DNA of 64,000 nt from an uncultured Lachnospiraceae bacterium (GCA_910587295.1 CAJULP010000065.1:1-64000); one strand, 5' to 3'. Counted from the first letter of the stretch, positions 52,439-61,927 are shown. Notes: generated by a model from the sequence alone, not told the origin. Made by a program: numbers and translations.

Positions 52439-53311
52439 TTATCCTTTTACTGCACCAACAACCGCCCCTTTTGCAAAAAACTTCTGCAGGGCCGGGTACA
52501 AAATAAGCATCGGGATCATCGCACATACCACAGTTGCATTGATCACACTTTGGGAAGCCGCTTTCATACTCTCTCCGGCGCTAAGGGCAAAATCCCCTGC
52601 TGGGCTTTGTGCTTCAAATATGATCGCCTGCAGATATTGCTGCATAGGCATCATACGGCGTTCTGTAATATACATCTTCGCATCAAAATAGCTGTTCCAG
52701 TAGCTCACCACAAAAAACATAAACACCGTTGCCAGCACTGGTTTTGCCATCGGAAGCACAACTGACCGTAAAATCCTCATCTGGCTGGCGCCATCAATCT
52801 TTGCCGCTTCTTCTAAAGCTTCCGGCAAAGATTCCAGATAATTCTTTACAATCAGAAGATTATATACACTGATCAACTGCGGCAAGATCAAAGACCAGAC
52901 GGAGTTGATCATATGTAATTTCATGATAAGCAGATAAGAAGGAATGATACCCCCATTAAACATCATGGTAAAAATGAAGATCAAAAGGAATGCTTTTCTT
53001 CCCGGCATATTTTTTTTGGAAAGCGGATAAGCCGCCAGCACGCTGCAGATAACTGCCAATGTACTTCCTGCCAGTGTTACAAATAACGATACTGCCAATG
53101 AATAAAAAAACTGTTTCGAACTGATCACATATTCATAAGCATCCAGTTGAACGCCTTTAGGCCAAAAGCGGACCTTCCCGCCGACTACCGCCCCCTGGCT
53201 GCTGATGGAAACCACAATCAGGTTCATGATCGGAAGTATGATCATGACCGCCACACACAATAACAACACATAACAGCTTAGAAGCAGTATTTTATCGCCT
53301 TTCCCTTTCAT
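52439..53311 (-). CDS. CUT1 ABC transporter permease (YtcP/LplC type)
   Basis: 290 residues with six membrane helices and EAA loop LEEAAKIDGASQMRILRSVV. C-terminus ends KFFAKGAVVGAVKG, the usual end of this subfamily. Together with the LplB-type permease and the binding protein it forms a second oligosaccharide importer whose ATPase is not in the window. Confidence 0.93.
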   Translation of the reverse strand: MKGKGDKILLLSCYVLLLCVAVMIILPIMNLIVVSISSQGAVVGGKVRFWPKGVQLDAYEYVISSKQFFYSLAVSLFVTLAGSTLAVICSVLAAYPLSKKNMPGRKAFLLIFIFTMMFNGGIIPSYLLIMKLHMINSVWSLILPQLISVYNLLIVKNYLESLPEALEEAAKIDGASQMRILRSVVLPMAKPVLATVFMFFVVSYWNSYFDAKMYITERRMMPMQQYLQAIIFEAQSPAGDFALSAGESMKAASQSVINATVVCAMIPMLILYPALQKFFAKGAVVGAVKG

Positions 53312-53339
53312 TGGCTTGCCCTTACCCTTTCCCCAGCAC

Positions 53340-54263
53340 TTACCAGATACTTCTGTCCAAAAACTTTCTGCACAACGCGTTTGCCGTTATCAAAAACAGA
53401 AATCCCACAAACCCGTTAAAAAGGCCCACAGCCGAAGCATATCCGTACTGCATATTATGAACGCCAACCCGGTACACATAAGTATTAATGATATCCGCCA
53501 CGTCATAAACTGCCGGATTATACATGATCAGCACTTGTTCAAACGAATTTCCTAGAATATTTGATAATGACATCAAAAGCATCAATACTATCGTGGAAGT
53601 AATATTGGGTATTGTAATACGGATCATCTGTTGGAGCCTGGAAGCCCCGTCCACTCTTGCCGCCTCATAGATTTCCGGATCAATGGAGCCGATGGCGCCC
53701 AGATACACGATACTTCCCCATCCTACTTCCTTCCACATCGCCGAAAAAGCGATCACATGGATAAAGTATTTGGAGTCATACAAAAATCTTACCGGGCTGC
53801 CACCTATGGATTTAATCATTTCATTTACCATACCCCCATTGACAGAAAGAATATTGACAAAAATGCCTCCTACGATCACCCATGATAAAAAGTGCGGCAG
53901 GTAAACAACTGTCTGCATCGTATTGCGGAACTTTTTCCCTACTTCGTTTAGTAAAAGCGCAAGAACAATCGGAAGAGGAATATAAAAGCACATTTTATAA
54001 AGATTGATAGCAAATGTATTTCTAATCGCCCGTAAAAAATCACGGTCCGTAAACATGGTCTGGAAATTCTGAAAGCCAATAAACTCACTTCCCAGGATCC
54101 CTTTAAAAATATTGAAATCCTGAAATGCGATCAAAATGCCATTCATCGGAATATATTTAAAAATGATCAGGATAACAAGAACCGGTATCATCATAAGATA
54201 TAGTTCTATGTATCCTTCTCTCTTCATCTGCTTCCAAGTCATTTTTTTCGGCTGCTTTTTCAC
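53340..54263 (-). CDS. CUT1 ABC transporter permease (LplB type)
   Basis: 307 residues, six membrane helices. N-terminal EGYIELYLMMIPVLVILIIF and YIPMNGILIAFQDFN are hallmarks of LplB; the EAA loop reads YEAARVDGASRLQQMIRITI. First gene of the importer-regulator operon (permease, permease, binding protein, response regulator, kinase). A TATAAT (54307-54312) lies about 45 bp upstream, without a convincing -35. Confidence 0.93.
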   Translation of the reverse strand: MKKQPKKMTWKQMKREGYIELYLMMIPVLVILIIFKYIPMNGILIAFQDFNIFKGILGSEFIGFQNFQTMFTDRDFLRAIRNTFAINLYKMCFYIPLPIVLALLLNEVGKKFRNTMQTVVYLPHFLSWVIVGGIFVNILSVNGGMVNEMIKSIGGSPVRFLYDSKYFIHVIAFSAMWKEVGWGSIVYLGAIGSIDPEIYEAARVDGASRLQQMIRITIPNITSTIVLMLLMSLSNILGNSFEQVLIMYNPAVYDVADIINTYVYRVGVHNMQYGYASAVGLFNGFVGFLFLITANALCRKFLDRSIW

Positions 54264-54379
54264 ATTAGTCTCCTGTTCTATCTATTTTGTATGTTTCTAT
54301 GCTAAGATTATAGTTTTTTCTCATCACTTTAACCATGTTCAAAATATATATAACAGGTAAAATATTAACTTTATGTTTC
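54264..54379 (-). promoter_or_regulatory. Intergenic region before the second importer
   Basis: 116 bp, AT-rich. A perfect TATAAT is at 54307-54312 on the minus strand, but no -35 box stands at 16-18 bp, so activator dependence is possible. I find no GC-rich terminator, so transcription may also continue from the FAD-dependent oxidoreductase gene. No copy of the 52-bp element is present here. Confidence 0.4.
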
Positions 54380-57097
54380 TTACCAATATCGTTTTGTGAC
54401 CTGCTGCACCGTCTTCGTCCTCGGATTTTCCAAAATCTCTTTTTTCCAGTCCGCAATACGGTATCCAAACTGTCTGCCGGTCAAATTTTCCAGTTCCCTG
54501 CATGCAGAACAAGCCAGGGAAGTTCCTCCTTTTTCCAGTATCTTTAGCAGCCCCTCATACCCTTCTAAATCCCCCAGCCTTGCAGCGGATCGGTATAGGC
54601 AAAACAAAAGGATCAAAAAACGCTCGGTCAACAGGTCTGTCCTAGATTTTCTTCCCAGTGCATCCTGAAACTCTTCCCTCATGCTCAGTTCCTTAAGCAT
54701 CGGAAGAAACTCCCGTATACCGGTTCGTTCCGCCACATAAGAAAAAGTTTCAACATAATGATAAATTCCTTTACGGATCTCTTCATATTCTTGTTCCGAA
54801 GCCTTTAATTTAGATAAGACTATCTCAAACGGACGCAGGATACATTTTTTCCGGCTGCAGGCCAGGATGTTTAACCGGTAAATAATCTCCGGCATGACCC
54901 CATGATCCGGCAGCAGCTGGACACAGGTAATGTCTCCTACTCTCTTTGGCAGTCCTTCTGCCTGTTCTAATTCGTTACAGATCCTTTCAGAAAATTCCTC
55001 CGTAAAGTCATCACAGCCATGCCACAATGCACACGCAATCAAATAATCCCTTAACAGGCCCTTGCTTTCTTTGTTTATCCGTTCTTTTATATTATTGATA
55101 CTTTCCTGCCCCGGCTCACATAAAACCGCCAAAAACGGGTTTTGCTCCGTCTCCTCATAGGTAAACGGCACGTCTACCCAATGGGTCCGCGTATTGACGG
55201 TAATCCTGTCCACTGCGTCTGCGACATTTTCCTCATGATTCGAAAAGGGCAGCAAATCCCCCGTTTTTTCCCGGACTAACCCATGGATTTCATCAATCGC
55301 CATCTCCTCCGGCAACATCCCCCGCTTTAGCCCTGATGCCACGATCATTCCCATGACTGCCCCCTGATGCATCAGATCCGGCTGCATGCGGATGCTGGGG
55401 AAAACATTATGTGTTGCGCTTACCGCTTTTCCCAGTACATAAATTCCCGGAATCCTGTTCTCTTTTTCATCCACGGGCAGCAATGCTGACAGTGGGATCT
55501 GTATCTTGGTCTGGGGCGGCAAAAATCCGGCATATACCAGATCCGCATTTAATTTCCCCTTCGGGTCATAGTTGGAAAAGCAGGTGTAGATGCCGTCCGC
55601 ATAAGTCCTTCCCATACACAAATCCTGCAATGTCACACAATATTTCCCCTTGATGTGGCGGCTTTCCCTCATGCTGAGATAACTGCCATGATCAAACATT
55701 TCACCCCGCTTGCGCCCCTCGATAATAAAGTGCGTATAATCCTCAGGATCTGACGCATAAACCATACAGGAAAAATTGTTTTTATAACGTTCCGGAGATG
55801 TATACTGTGCCAGAGAAGCCCAGTAAGTAATGCAGTCGCACTCACTGCCATGTACGTAGTCCGCCCCTGCCTTTACCGCAATATCACCATCCCCGGTGGC
55901 ATCCAGGATAACCTTCCCAAAACAGACAAGATTTCCATATTCTCCAGATGTCACCACGCCTATAAGCCGTCCGTCTTTTGGGTCAGCGCATTCAGCAGAA
56001 TCCCTGACAATGCCGTAAGCAAACTGCCCAAATAAAACCTCCACACCTGCCTGTCTGCAAAGCTTCAGGTACACATACCCCCGGATACCCCCATGGAAAT
56101 CATCATGCCCGCTCCATATGCCCGCTTTCCTATTAAGACCCAATTTCCGGTAAATGCGCTCTATTTCATTATCTATCTCCTGCACATCCGCAAAGCGTTC
56201 CCCGAACCAATAGGTGTTGACACCGCCCACCGTTCCGGTACCGCCCAACTCATAGTTGGGTTCTATCAATATTGTTTTGCATCCCCCTCTGGCGGCATGG
56301 ATAGCCGCCATTACGCCTGCCGTTCCCCCTCCGACGACCAGGACTTCTGCTTTTTGGGTTTCTGCCTCCACAGTATCGCAGCAGGAAACCTCCTGATATT
56401 TTTTATAGTTCAAAAAATCACTTTCCGCAAAAATCCGGTATTTATCCTTTTGCTTTTTGGGTTTGGATTGCCTTTTATCATCCTGTTTTGGCCTCCCATA
56501 GCCCCGAAGCGCAAATCTCCCTAACTGCAGATCATTATTTTTATTGAAATCCGCAAATTTATCCAATAACGCTTTCTTACAGCAATACAGGTTTTCCATT
56601 GTTCCGTTTTCCACTTTACCGACATCTTCTACCTGCAAAAAATCCCAATCCGCTTCCGGGTACTTCACATATGCCTGATAGGAAATATCCTTTGTTTCCG
56701 TTCTCATATCCAGCAATTCCTTACAGGAAATGCCAAACATTCCTCCCTTAGAAGCCGTCCTTACAAGGATTTGTCCATCCACTTCGATATGATCCACCAG
56801 CCACATAAAATAAAACAGCCGGATTCCTTTTTCCCTGCACTGTGCCTCCAAATACCTTTTTAATCTGTCCGGATGGAGCATCCCGTTTTCCATAAAAACA
56901 TGCTCCGGAAACTTCCTTTTCATTTCATCCGGAACATGATACCGGTTCGTGCTGCAAATATCTGTTCCCAGAAACGTATCGCTAACTGCCAGCACCACTT
57001 TTTTTCCATGCGAAGAAAGAAAAAAAGCTTTCTCCAAAGCTCCCACACTTCCTCCCAAAATAACATGATCCGCCTGCCCTATGATTGGTATCCGCAT
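54380..57097 (-). CDS. Large FAD-dependent oxidoreductase
   Basis: 905 residues. Main FAD fold begins at about residue 252 (VLVVGGGTAGVMAAIHAARG, then ILIEPNYELGGTGTVGGVN, FAD_oxidored type), and ILDATGDGDIAVKAGADYVH is the second FAD contact. Ahead of it residues 10-50 (HVILGGSVGALEKAFFLSSH, VVLAVSDTFLGTD) look like a second, degraded dinucleotide-binding start (GGS instead of GGG), so the N-terminal 240 residues may be an extra domain. C-terminal 250 residues are helical with no clear motif. No signal peptide. Own promoter at 57125-57153 and a GGAGG site. Substrate unknown; relatives sit in polysaccharide clusters. Confidence 0.82.
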   Translation of the reverse strand: MRIPIIGQADHVILGGSVGALEKAFFLSSHGKKVVLAVSDTFLGTDICSTNRYHVPDEMKRKFPEHVFMENGMLHPDRLKRYLEAQCREKGIRLFYFMWLVDHIEVDGQILVRTASKGGMFGISCKELLDMRTETKDISYQAYVKYPEADWDFLQVEDVGKVENGTMENLYCCKKALLDKFADFNKNNDLQLGRFALRGYGRPKQDDKRQSKPKKQKDKYRIFAESDFLNYKKYQEVSCCDTVEAETQKAEVLVVGGGTAGVMAAIHAARGGCKTILIEPNYELGGTGTVGGVNTYWFGERFADVQEIDNEIERIYRKLGLNRKAGIWSGHDDFHGGIRGYVYLKLCRQAGVEVLFGQFAYGIVRDSAECADPKDGRLIGVVTSGEYGNLVCFGKVILDATGDGDIAVKAGADYVHGSECDCITYWASLAQYTSPERYKNNFSCMVYASDPEDYTHFIIEGRKRGEMFDHGSYLSMRESRHIKGKYCVTLQDLCMGRTYADGIYTCFSNYDPKGKLNADLVYAGFLPPQTKIQIPLSALLPVDEKENRIPGIYVLGKAVSATHNVFPSIRMQPDLMHQGAVMGMIVASGLKRGMLPEEMAIDEIHGLVREKTGDLLPFSNHEENVADAVDRITVNTRTHWVDVPFTYEETEQNPFLAVLCEPGQESINNIKERINKESKGLLRDYLIACALWHGCDDFTEEFSERICNELEQAEGLPKRVGDITCVQLLPDHGVMPEIIYRLNILACSRKKCILRPFEIVLSKLKASEQEYEEIRKGIYHYVETFSYVAERTGIREFLPMLKELSMREEFQDALGRKSRTDLLTERFLILLFCLYRSAARLGDLEGYEGLLKILEKGGTSLACSACRELENLTGRQFGYRIADWKKEILENPRTKTVQQVTKRYW

Positions 57098-57124
57098 TGT
57101 CTTCTTCCTCCATACTTTTGTATT

Positions 57125-57153
57125 AATTTAATCCAAAATGAAAAGACTTGCAA
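57125..57153 (-). promoter_or_regulatory. Promoter of the FAD oxidoreductase
   Basis: -35 TTGCAA (57148-57153), 17-bp spacer, -10 TAAATT (57125-57130), about 27 bp before ATG 57097 with GGAGGAAG between. Confidence 0.55.
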
Positions 57154-57190
57154 GAAATCTAACATAGATTTTAAGTAAAATATTAAAATT

Positions 57191-57224
57191 TTGCTTTACA
57201 TGAATATAGCAATTATGCTATTCT
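57191..57224 (+). promoter_or_regulatory. Promoter of the Rpn-family gene with inverted repeat
   Basis: TTTACA (57195-57200), 18-bp spacer, TATTCT (57219-57224); alternatively TTGCTT (57191-57196), 17 bp, TATGCT (57214-57219). The perfect inverted repeat ATAGCA-ATTA-TGCTAT (57206-57221) fills the spacer and overlaps either -10, as a repressor site would. The remaining leader to ATG 57345 (about 115 bp) shows no other structure. Confidence 0.45.
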
Positions 57225-57344
57225 AATAAAAATATCCGGGAATCTGATGTTCTTATATCGCATCTGTGATACATTGCTTATCCTAAAAGAATCCCTCATA
57301 TCAGACATTATACCAATCAAAAACTTACAAAGGAGAACTAATTT

Positions 57345-58640
57345 ATGGCAGCAAACCTTAAAGATCATTTCCCTATTATCCGAAAAAGGGAGGAGATCCT
57401 ATCAGAAATCAAAAAAAACAGTATCCTGCAATCAAAGTTTGACAGCTGGGAAGAAACCATGCAAAAAGAATTTTTAGACCTGTGTTCCGGTGTAAAAGGA
57501 CTAAAACTTTTATATGACGGATTTTTTAAGGAAATTATGAATCCAGAGTATGTGCCTGAACGTCTAAATGACTTCCTATCCAGTGTACTTGGGCAGGAGA
57601 TCAAAGTATTAAAAGTACTGCCCGCTGACTCCGTCAGAATTTCAGATGAAAGTTCTTTACTCATTATGGATATTGTAATCGAACTGGAAGATGGAAGTAT
57701 CGCCAACCTGGAAATACAAAAAATAGGCTATCTGTTTCCGGGGCAAAGAAGCGCCTGCTATTCTGCCGACCTGCTGCTTAGACAGTACCGCCGAGTGCGG
57801 AACGAAATCACATTCTCAAACACAAAAGGAACCGGCAAAAAGAAAAAGTTTAACTATCGCAATATTAAAAGTGTCTTCACAATTGTCTTATTTGAAAAAA
57901 GCCCAAAAGAATTTCATAGTTTACCTAATGATTATTATCATTTTTTCGAACAACAATCTAACACCGGACTAAAATTAGATCTTTTGCAGAAATACCTGTT
58001 CATCCCCCTTGACATCTTTCAAAAAAACAAGCAAAATATAGATATAAACGAAAAAAGAGATGCATGGTTGACTTTATTTTCCTCTGACAATCCGGACGAT
58101 ATCATTGAATTGATTGAAAAGTATCCGGACTTCCGTAGAATATACGAAGAGGGATATCAAATTTGTCTGAATATTGAAGGAGTGATGGACATGTTTTCAG
58201 AAGAACTGTATGAGCTTGACAAAAATACCGTAGAATACATGATTGATGAAATGCAGGAAACCGTTGATAGGCAAAAACAGATTATTGCTGAAAATGAGCA
58301 CGCTATAGACGAACAAAAGCGCATGATCAATCAGTACGAACATACGATCAACGAATACGATCAGACCATCAGTGTCTACAACCAAACCATCAGCGAATAT
58401 GATCAAACTATCAGCGAGTGCAATCAAACCATCAACGAACGCAATCAAACCATCAGCGAGTGCAATCAAACCATCAGCGAATTACAGGACACGATCCATC
58501 AAATGAAAGAAGTTCAGGAACAAGCAATCCGCGGCACTGTAGCAATCTTAAGAAACTTGAAATTATCCGAGCCGGAAATCATCGCCCAAATATGCAGCCA
58601 GTATCAATTAAGCGAAAAAGAAGTACAAGATTATCTTTAA
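57345..58640 (+). CDS. Rpn-family PD-(D/E)XK nuclease/transposase-like protein
   Basis: 431 residues. Rpn (PDDEXK_2, transposase_31-like) family; characterised members are DNA endonucleases that promote recombination. The nuclease core has D109 in LLIMDIVIELEDGS and E123-x-Q125 in NLEIQKIGY, the ExQ variant usual in this family, followed by YSADLLLRQY. After the core (to about 300) comes a long coiled coil (about 305-385) with Ile every seventh residue, encoded by 21-bp tandem repeats, and a short C-terminal domain (RNLKLSEPEIIAQICSQYQL). Start has AAAGGAGA. A lone plus-strand gene amid minus-strand operons, with its own promoter: looks like an independently mobile unit. Confidence 0.87.
   Translation: MAANLKDHFPIIRKREEILSEIKKNSILQSKFDSWEETMQKEFLDLCSGVKGLKLLYDGFFKEIMNPEYVPERLNDFLSSVLGQEIKVLKVLPADSVRISDESSLLIMDIVIELEDGSIANLEIQKIGYLFPGQRSACYSADLLLRQYRRVRNEITFSNTKGTGKKKKFNYRNIKSVFTIVLFEKSPKEFHSLPNDYYHFFEQQSNTGLKLDLLQKYLFIPLDIFQKNKQNIDINEKRDAWLTLFSSDNPDDIIELIEKYPDFRRIYEEGYQICLNIEGVMDMFSEELYELDKNTVEYMIDEMQETVDRQKQIIAENEHAIDEQKRMINQYEHTINEYDQTISVYNQTISEYDQTISECNQTINERNQTISECNQTISELQDTIHQMKEVQEQAIRGTVAILRNLKLSEPEIIAQICSQYQLSEKEVQDYL
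58320..58487 (+). repeat. 21-bp coding tandem repeat, about eight units
   Basis: In-frame units of 21 bp start at 58320, 58341, 58362, 58383, 58404, 58425, 58446 and 58467. The later ones share the form CAAACCATCAGCGAGTGCAA; units 58446-58466 and 58404-58424 differ by one base. Each encodes a heptad like QTISECN with Ile in a core position. Copy number can change by slippage without a frameshift. Confidence 0.9.
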
Positions 58641-58653
58641 GAATATTTTTTAA

Positions 58654-58680
58654 CCGCCCACCTATCTTACTGGTGGGCGG
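58654..58680. terminator. Stem-loop between convergent Rpn and ligase genes
   Basis: Perfect 9-bp stem CCGCCCACC (58654-58662) with GGTGGGCGG (58672-58680) and a 9-base loop, 13 bp after the Rpn stop and 5 bp beyond the ligase stop. The flanking T-runs are weak on both strands, so it may end transcription incompletely or protect 3' ends. Confidence 0.65.
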
Positions 58681-58684
58681 TATC

Positions 58685-60220
58685 TTAAAACCTCTTTATT
58701 TTTTTTGTTGTGTTTTTTTCAAATTCCACATCCCGGATTTTCAATTTGAACACCCGCTTGTAAAGAGGCGCCGTCTTATTGTATTCATCAATGACCTCCT
58801 GTAATGCCGCCTGCAGATCTTTAATCTTTTTCTTTGACGCATACTCCAGATCCGGAAAAATTTCCGCCTCGATCACGCCCCCGTCGTCACGGACCAGCAC
58901 CTCCTGAACAAGCCTTGTTTCCCCAAGCTTATTTTCAATCTCCTCCGGAGAAACATTTTCACCATTTGGCGTGATGATCAGGTTTTTCTTACGTCCGGTA
59001 AGGAACAAAAAGCCTTCCTCATCCACATATCCTAGATCCCCTGTTTTAAGCCAGCCATCCTCCAACGTTTCCGCAGTTTCTTCCGGCATTTTGTAATACC
59101 CCTGCATGACGCTGCTTCCCTTGACCCAGATCTCTTCCTCCACGATCTTCACCTCACAGTTTGGCATACATCTCCCAATGGAACCGTCCTTTTTGGCACT
59201 GTTGCAATTGGTGCTGATGACTGGCGCACATTCCGTCATACCATACCCTTGGAGGATTGTAATGTCGTACTTTTTAAACAGATTAATAAAAGCAGGGTTT
59301 AAATAAGCGCCACCACTGCACACCGTATGGAACTGCTTTCCAAACACCTTTGCTTTTACAAGCGGCGCAGGAATAAAGGATACCTCCTCCAGCTTCTTCG
59401 CAAGGGTCTCCACCATAAGCGGAACCATCAAGATCATATTCGGCTCAAAAAGCTTGATATTTTTGGCAACCCGCAAAAGCGAGTCATTAATACAGATCAC
59501 TGCCCCTACGGAAGTTCCTTTTAAAATATCCATGCTAAGGCAATATGCGTGGTGGATTGGCAGCACGCTGAGAAGGACCGTTCCAGGCTCATAGCCCATA
59601 TCCAGTGCCGTGGCATTTTCCGCAAGGTTTCTGTGAGTCAGCATGACCCCTTTGCTTTTTCCCGTAGTGCCCGATGTAAACATGATAGTGGCAAGATCCT
59701 CCGGCTTTGGCTGATTTCCATCCCATCCCGGTGCCCTGGCAATCAGATCCCACATAGACAGCGCATCCGAAACCGTACTTTGCTCCATTGCCACCAAACG
59801 CGCAAGATCCGGGCATTGCTGCTTTGCCATAAGTGCAACATTGGCCTTCGTTTCGTCATACACAAGTACCCTCACATCAGCCCGGTTTATCAGTTCACAC
59901 AAATCCTCTGCCGGCAGGTTTGCATCCAGAGGAACCGCCACACTGCCGCCGTTTACAATACCATAATACGCCGTGATCCATGAATAGGATGAGGTTCCTA
60001 AAATGGCAATATGCTTTCCCTGCTCCCCAAGCTGGTCAAGCGCCGCCGAAAAGCGCTCACTGTCTTCCCTTAACTGAGTATAGGTCCTAGACTCCACCTT
60101 TGTTTCTTTTTTGCCGCCTGTTCCGGCTTCTTTTACCTTATAACGGATAGCGTCCCTTGTACCATACGCCTCCTGTGCCTTTATCAATAATTCATAAATG
60201 GTACTGCGCAATTCGTTCAT
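58685..60220 (-). CDS. AMP-dependent acyl synthetase/ligase
   Basis: About 511 residues, ANL superfamily: activates a carboxylic acid as acyl-AMP and transfers it to CoA or a carrier thiol. Motifs: P-loop TIMFTSGTTGKSKGVMLTHR, GYGMTECAPVIS, GWLKTGDLGYVDEEGFLFLT and GRKKNLIITPNGENVSPEEI. The catalytic lysine expected near the C-terminus is probably in the final TKKIKRF. Start 60220 follows GGGGATA; earlier ATGs lack spacing. Encoded 53 bp after an acyl carrier protein gene, so loading of the acyl group onto that carrier (acyl-ACP ligase activity) is the likely role. Last gene of the operon. Confidence 0.9.
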   Translation of the reverse strand: MNELRSTIYELLIKAQEAYGTRDAIRYKVKEAGTGGKKETKVESRTYTQLREDSERFSAALDQLGEQGKHIAILGTSSYSWITAYYGIVNGGSVAVPLDANLPAEDLCELINRADVRVLVYDETKANVALMAKQQCPDLARLVAMEQSTVSDALSMWDLIARAPGWDGNQPKPEDLATIMFTSGTTGKSKGVMLTHRNLAENATALDMGYEPGTVLLSVLPIHHAYCLSMDILKGTSVGAVICINDSLLRVAKNIKLFEPNMILMVPLMVETLAKKLEEVSFIPAPLVKAKVFGKQFHTVCSGGAYLNPAFINLFKKYDITILQGYGMTECAPVISTNCNSAKKDGSIGRCMPNCEVKIVEEEIWVKGSSVMQGYYKMPEETAETLEDGWLKTGDLGYVDEEGFLFLTGRKKNLIITPNGENVSPEEIENKLGETRLVQEVLVRDDGGVIEAEIFPDLEYASKKKIKDLQAALQEVIDEYNKTAPLYKRVFKLKIRDVEFEKNTTKKIKRF

Positions 60221-60273
60221 GCTTATCCCCATGCCTTTCTCACACAATATTTCAATCTTTATCCCTTTCTTTT

Positions 60274-60501
60274 TCAGGCTGTCAGTTCAGAAAGATAGTC
60301 GACCGCTTCCTGCACAGTGCGTATATTGACCACTTCCTCCTCATTGACTTCCACATCCAGCACATCTTCCACTTCCCCTAACATGCTCATAAAGTCAAAG
60401 GATGTAAAACCCAGATCCTCTATAAAACGGGATTCTGGCTTAATATCTTCTTTCTTAACCTCTACATAATTTACGATGATTTCTGTTAACTGATCAAACA
60501 T
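60274..60501 (-). CDS. Acyl carrier protein
   Basis: 75 residues. Phosphopantetheine-binding four-helix protein; attachment serine S34 in DLGFTSFDFMSML (usual DSL replaced by TSF). Very acidic, as carrier proteins are (EDVLDVEVNEEEVV). Start 60501 is preferred, 3 bp after GGGGAAG within a clear AAAGGGG site. Standing between a ligase and a condensation-like enzyme rather than in a fatty-acid operon, it is probably a dedicated carrier. The required phosphopantetheinyl transferase is not in the window. Confidence 0.92.
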   Translation of the reverse strand: MFDQLTEIIVNYVEVKKEDIKPESRFIEDLGFTSFDFMSMLGEVEDVLDVEVNEEEVVNIRTVQEAVDYLSELTA

Positions 60502-60512
60502 GGCTTCCCCTT

Positions 60513-61916
60513 TCACACTAACTTCATGATGTCACCAATCTTAAGATTGGGCGTTTCCGTTCCTTTAAACATGATCTTGCAGATATAATAATAAAAGTAT
60601 TCAAGCTGTTCCCTGCTGTATGCTTTCACCTGGTGTTCAAAGCTAAAGTCCAGACCATTGTCTTCCGCTCTGTGCATGACAGTCAGGTATAGGCCATCTG
60701 AATAATAGCCGTTGCAGTACCGCTTAGTCTTATACCGGATCCCGCCTAAATCCGTCAGCCCTTTTTCCCTTAAAGTTGCCGGCTGGTAGGTGAGAGATAC
60801 GGTCTCATAACCCATGCCCCTTGGCGGATGATAAAACTGATTCCTGTAGTTTAAGTATTCCGCCGGGTTATAGTTCACATAGCGGAACACTGCATTTTGC
60901 TTATCCCTGATTTCAAATATTCCATCCAAAAACGTTTTATCTTCCGGTATGATGGTTCGAAAAGGAAAACAATGGATACGGGTGCCTCCTGATTTTTTCT
61001 CCTTAAGGGTCGCCCTTCTGGCATAAGCGACCTGCATAGACACATCGTCACACTGGTTTATTTTTTGCAGGTAGGTGCGGATCCCCATGATAAGCAGGCA
61101 CTGCAGAGAAATATGCTGCTGATTGCAAAAATCCATCAGCCGTCTTGTAGGCTCTTCCTCCAAATGGAAAATATCAATTGCCGCCGCAAAACTGTCCGAC
61201 CCGGTAGACGCTGCCCGGAGGTTCGGGTTTCCCGTTAAATTCCTGGCTTCCTCTAATTTTCCCGGCCCTTCAATCCCGTTATAAATTGGCTCGGATTCTT
61301 CGATCAGCTTACGGAAGTATTCCCTGTCTCTTGCCTGGGCTTTGCTTCCGGCTTCATATGCCAGATCCTTTTCCACCTGCTCTGTATAAGAACACATATC
61401 GGAAGGATAAGGGATACCTTCAAAATTAGCGCTGCAATACAGCTCTATCACATCCTTCATAAAGCCAATCAGCGACTGGGCGTCCAAAAACCTGTGATCC
61501 CCCGCAATAAACATACCTTCAAAACCGTCCGGGGTCTTAATGATGACCACCCGGTTCATAGGGGCATCTTCCTCATCAAACGGAATCCTCGTCCATTCTG
61601 TCATCACTGCTTCCGCTTCATCCATGGTCTTTCCGGTAAAGTCAACATACTCGATTTCCCGTTCTTCTTTTTCAACAATATACTGATACCACTCTTTTTC
61701 TTTCTTGTCATATACAAGCCTTGCACGCATGGATTCGCACCGCTCATAGGCTTTATAAACAGCCTTTCTAAGCTCATCTAAATCCAGCTCAAACTCTATA
61801 GTTAGGCTTGTTCCCACATTCAATATTTCTTTTCCCGGACTGACATTGGCATAGTATTCATGGAACTTCTGCGCCACTGTCAACGGGTACGCCTTAAATC
61901 CTTTTCTTGTTTTCAT
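60513..61916 (-). CDS. Condensation-domain-like acyltransferase
   Basis: 467 residues. Resembles stand-alone condensation/CAT-superfamily acyltransferases (NRPS C domains, PapA, WS/DGAT): N-terminal AYPLTVAQKFHEYYANVSPG, and an active-site HxxxD at H141-D145 in FIAGDHRFLDAQ, a reduced form of HHxxxDG. Chain length of about 450 and the long second half fit the two-lobed fold. It would transfer the acyl group from the carrier protein onto an amine or alcohol acceptor. AAGGAG is 5 bp before the ATG. 11 bp each side to neighbours. Family by pattern and context; acceptor unknown. Confidence 0.75.
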   Translation of the reverse strand: MKTRKGFKAYPLTVAQKFHEYYANVSPGKEILNVGTSLTIEFELDLDELRKAVYKAYERCESMRARLVYDKKEKEWYQYIVEKEEREIEYVDFTGKTMDEAEAVMTEWTRIPFDEEDAPMNRVVIIKTPDGFEGMFIAGDHRFLDAQSLIGFMKDVIELYCSANFEGIPYPSDMCSYTEQVEKDLAYEAGSKAQARDREYFRKLIEESEPIYNGIEGPGKLEEARNLTGNPNLRAASTGSDSFAAAIDIFHLEEEPTRRLMDFCNQQHISLQCLLIMGIRTYLQKINQCDDVSMQVAYARRATLKEKKSGGTRIHCFPFRTIIPEDKTFLDGIFEIRDKQNAVFRYVNYNPAEYLNYRNQFYHPPRGMGYETVSLTYQPATLREKGLTDLGGIRYKTKRYCNGYYSDGLYLTVMHRAEDNGLDFSFEHQVKAYSREQLEYFYYYICKIMFKGTETPNLKIGDIMKLV

Positions 61917-61927
61917 ATAAACTCCTT

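Noticed and set aside
58320..58487. CRISPR-like array
   Set aside because: The 21-bp units are contiguous without spacers and in frame within the Rpn-family gene; they encode a coiled coil.
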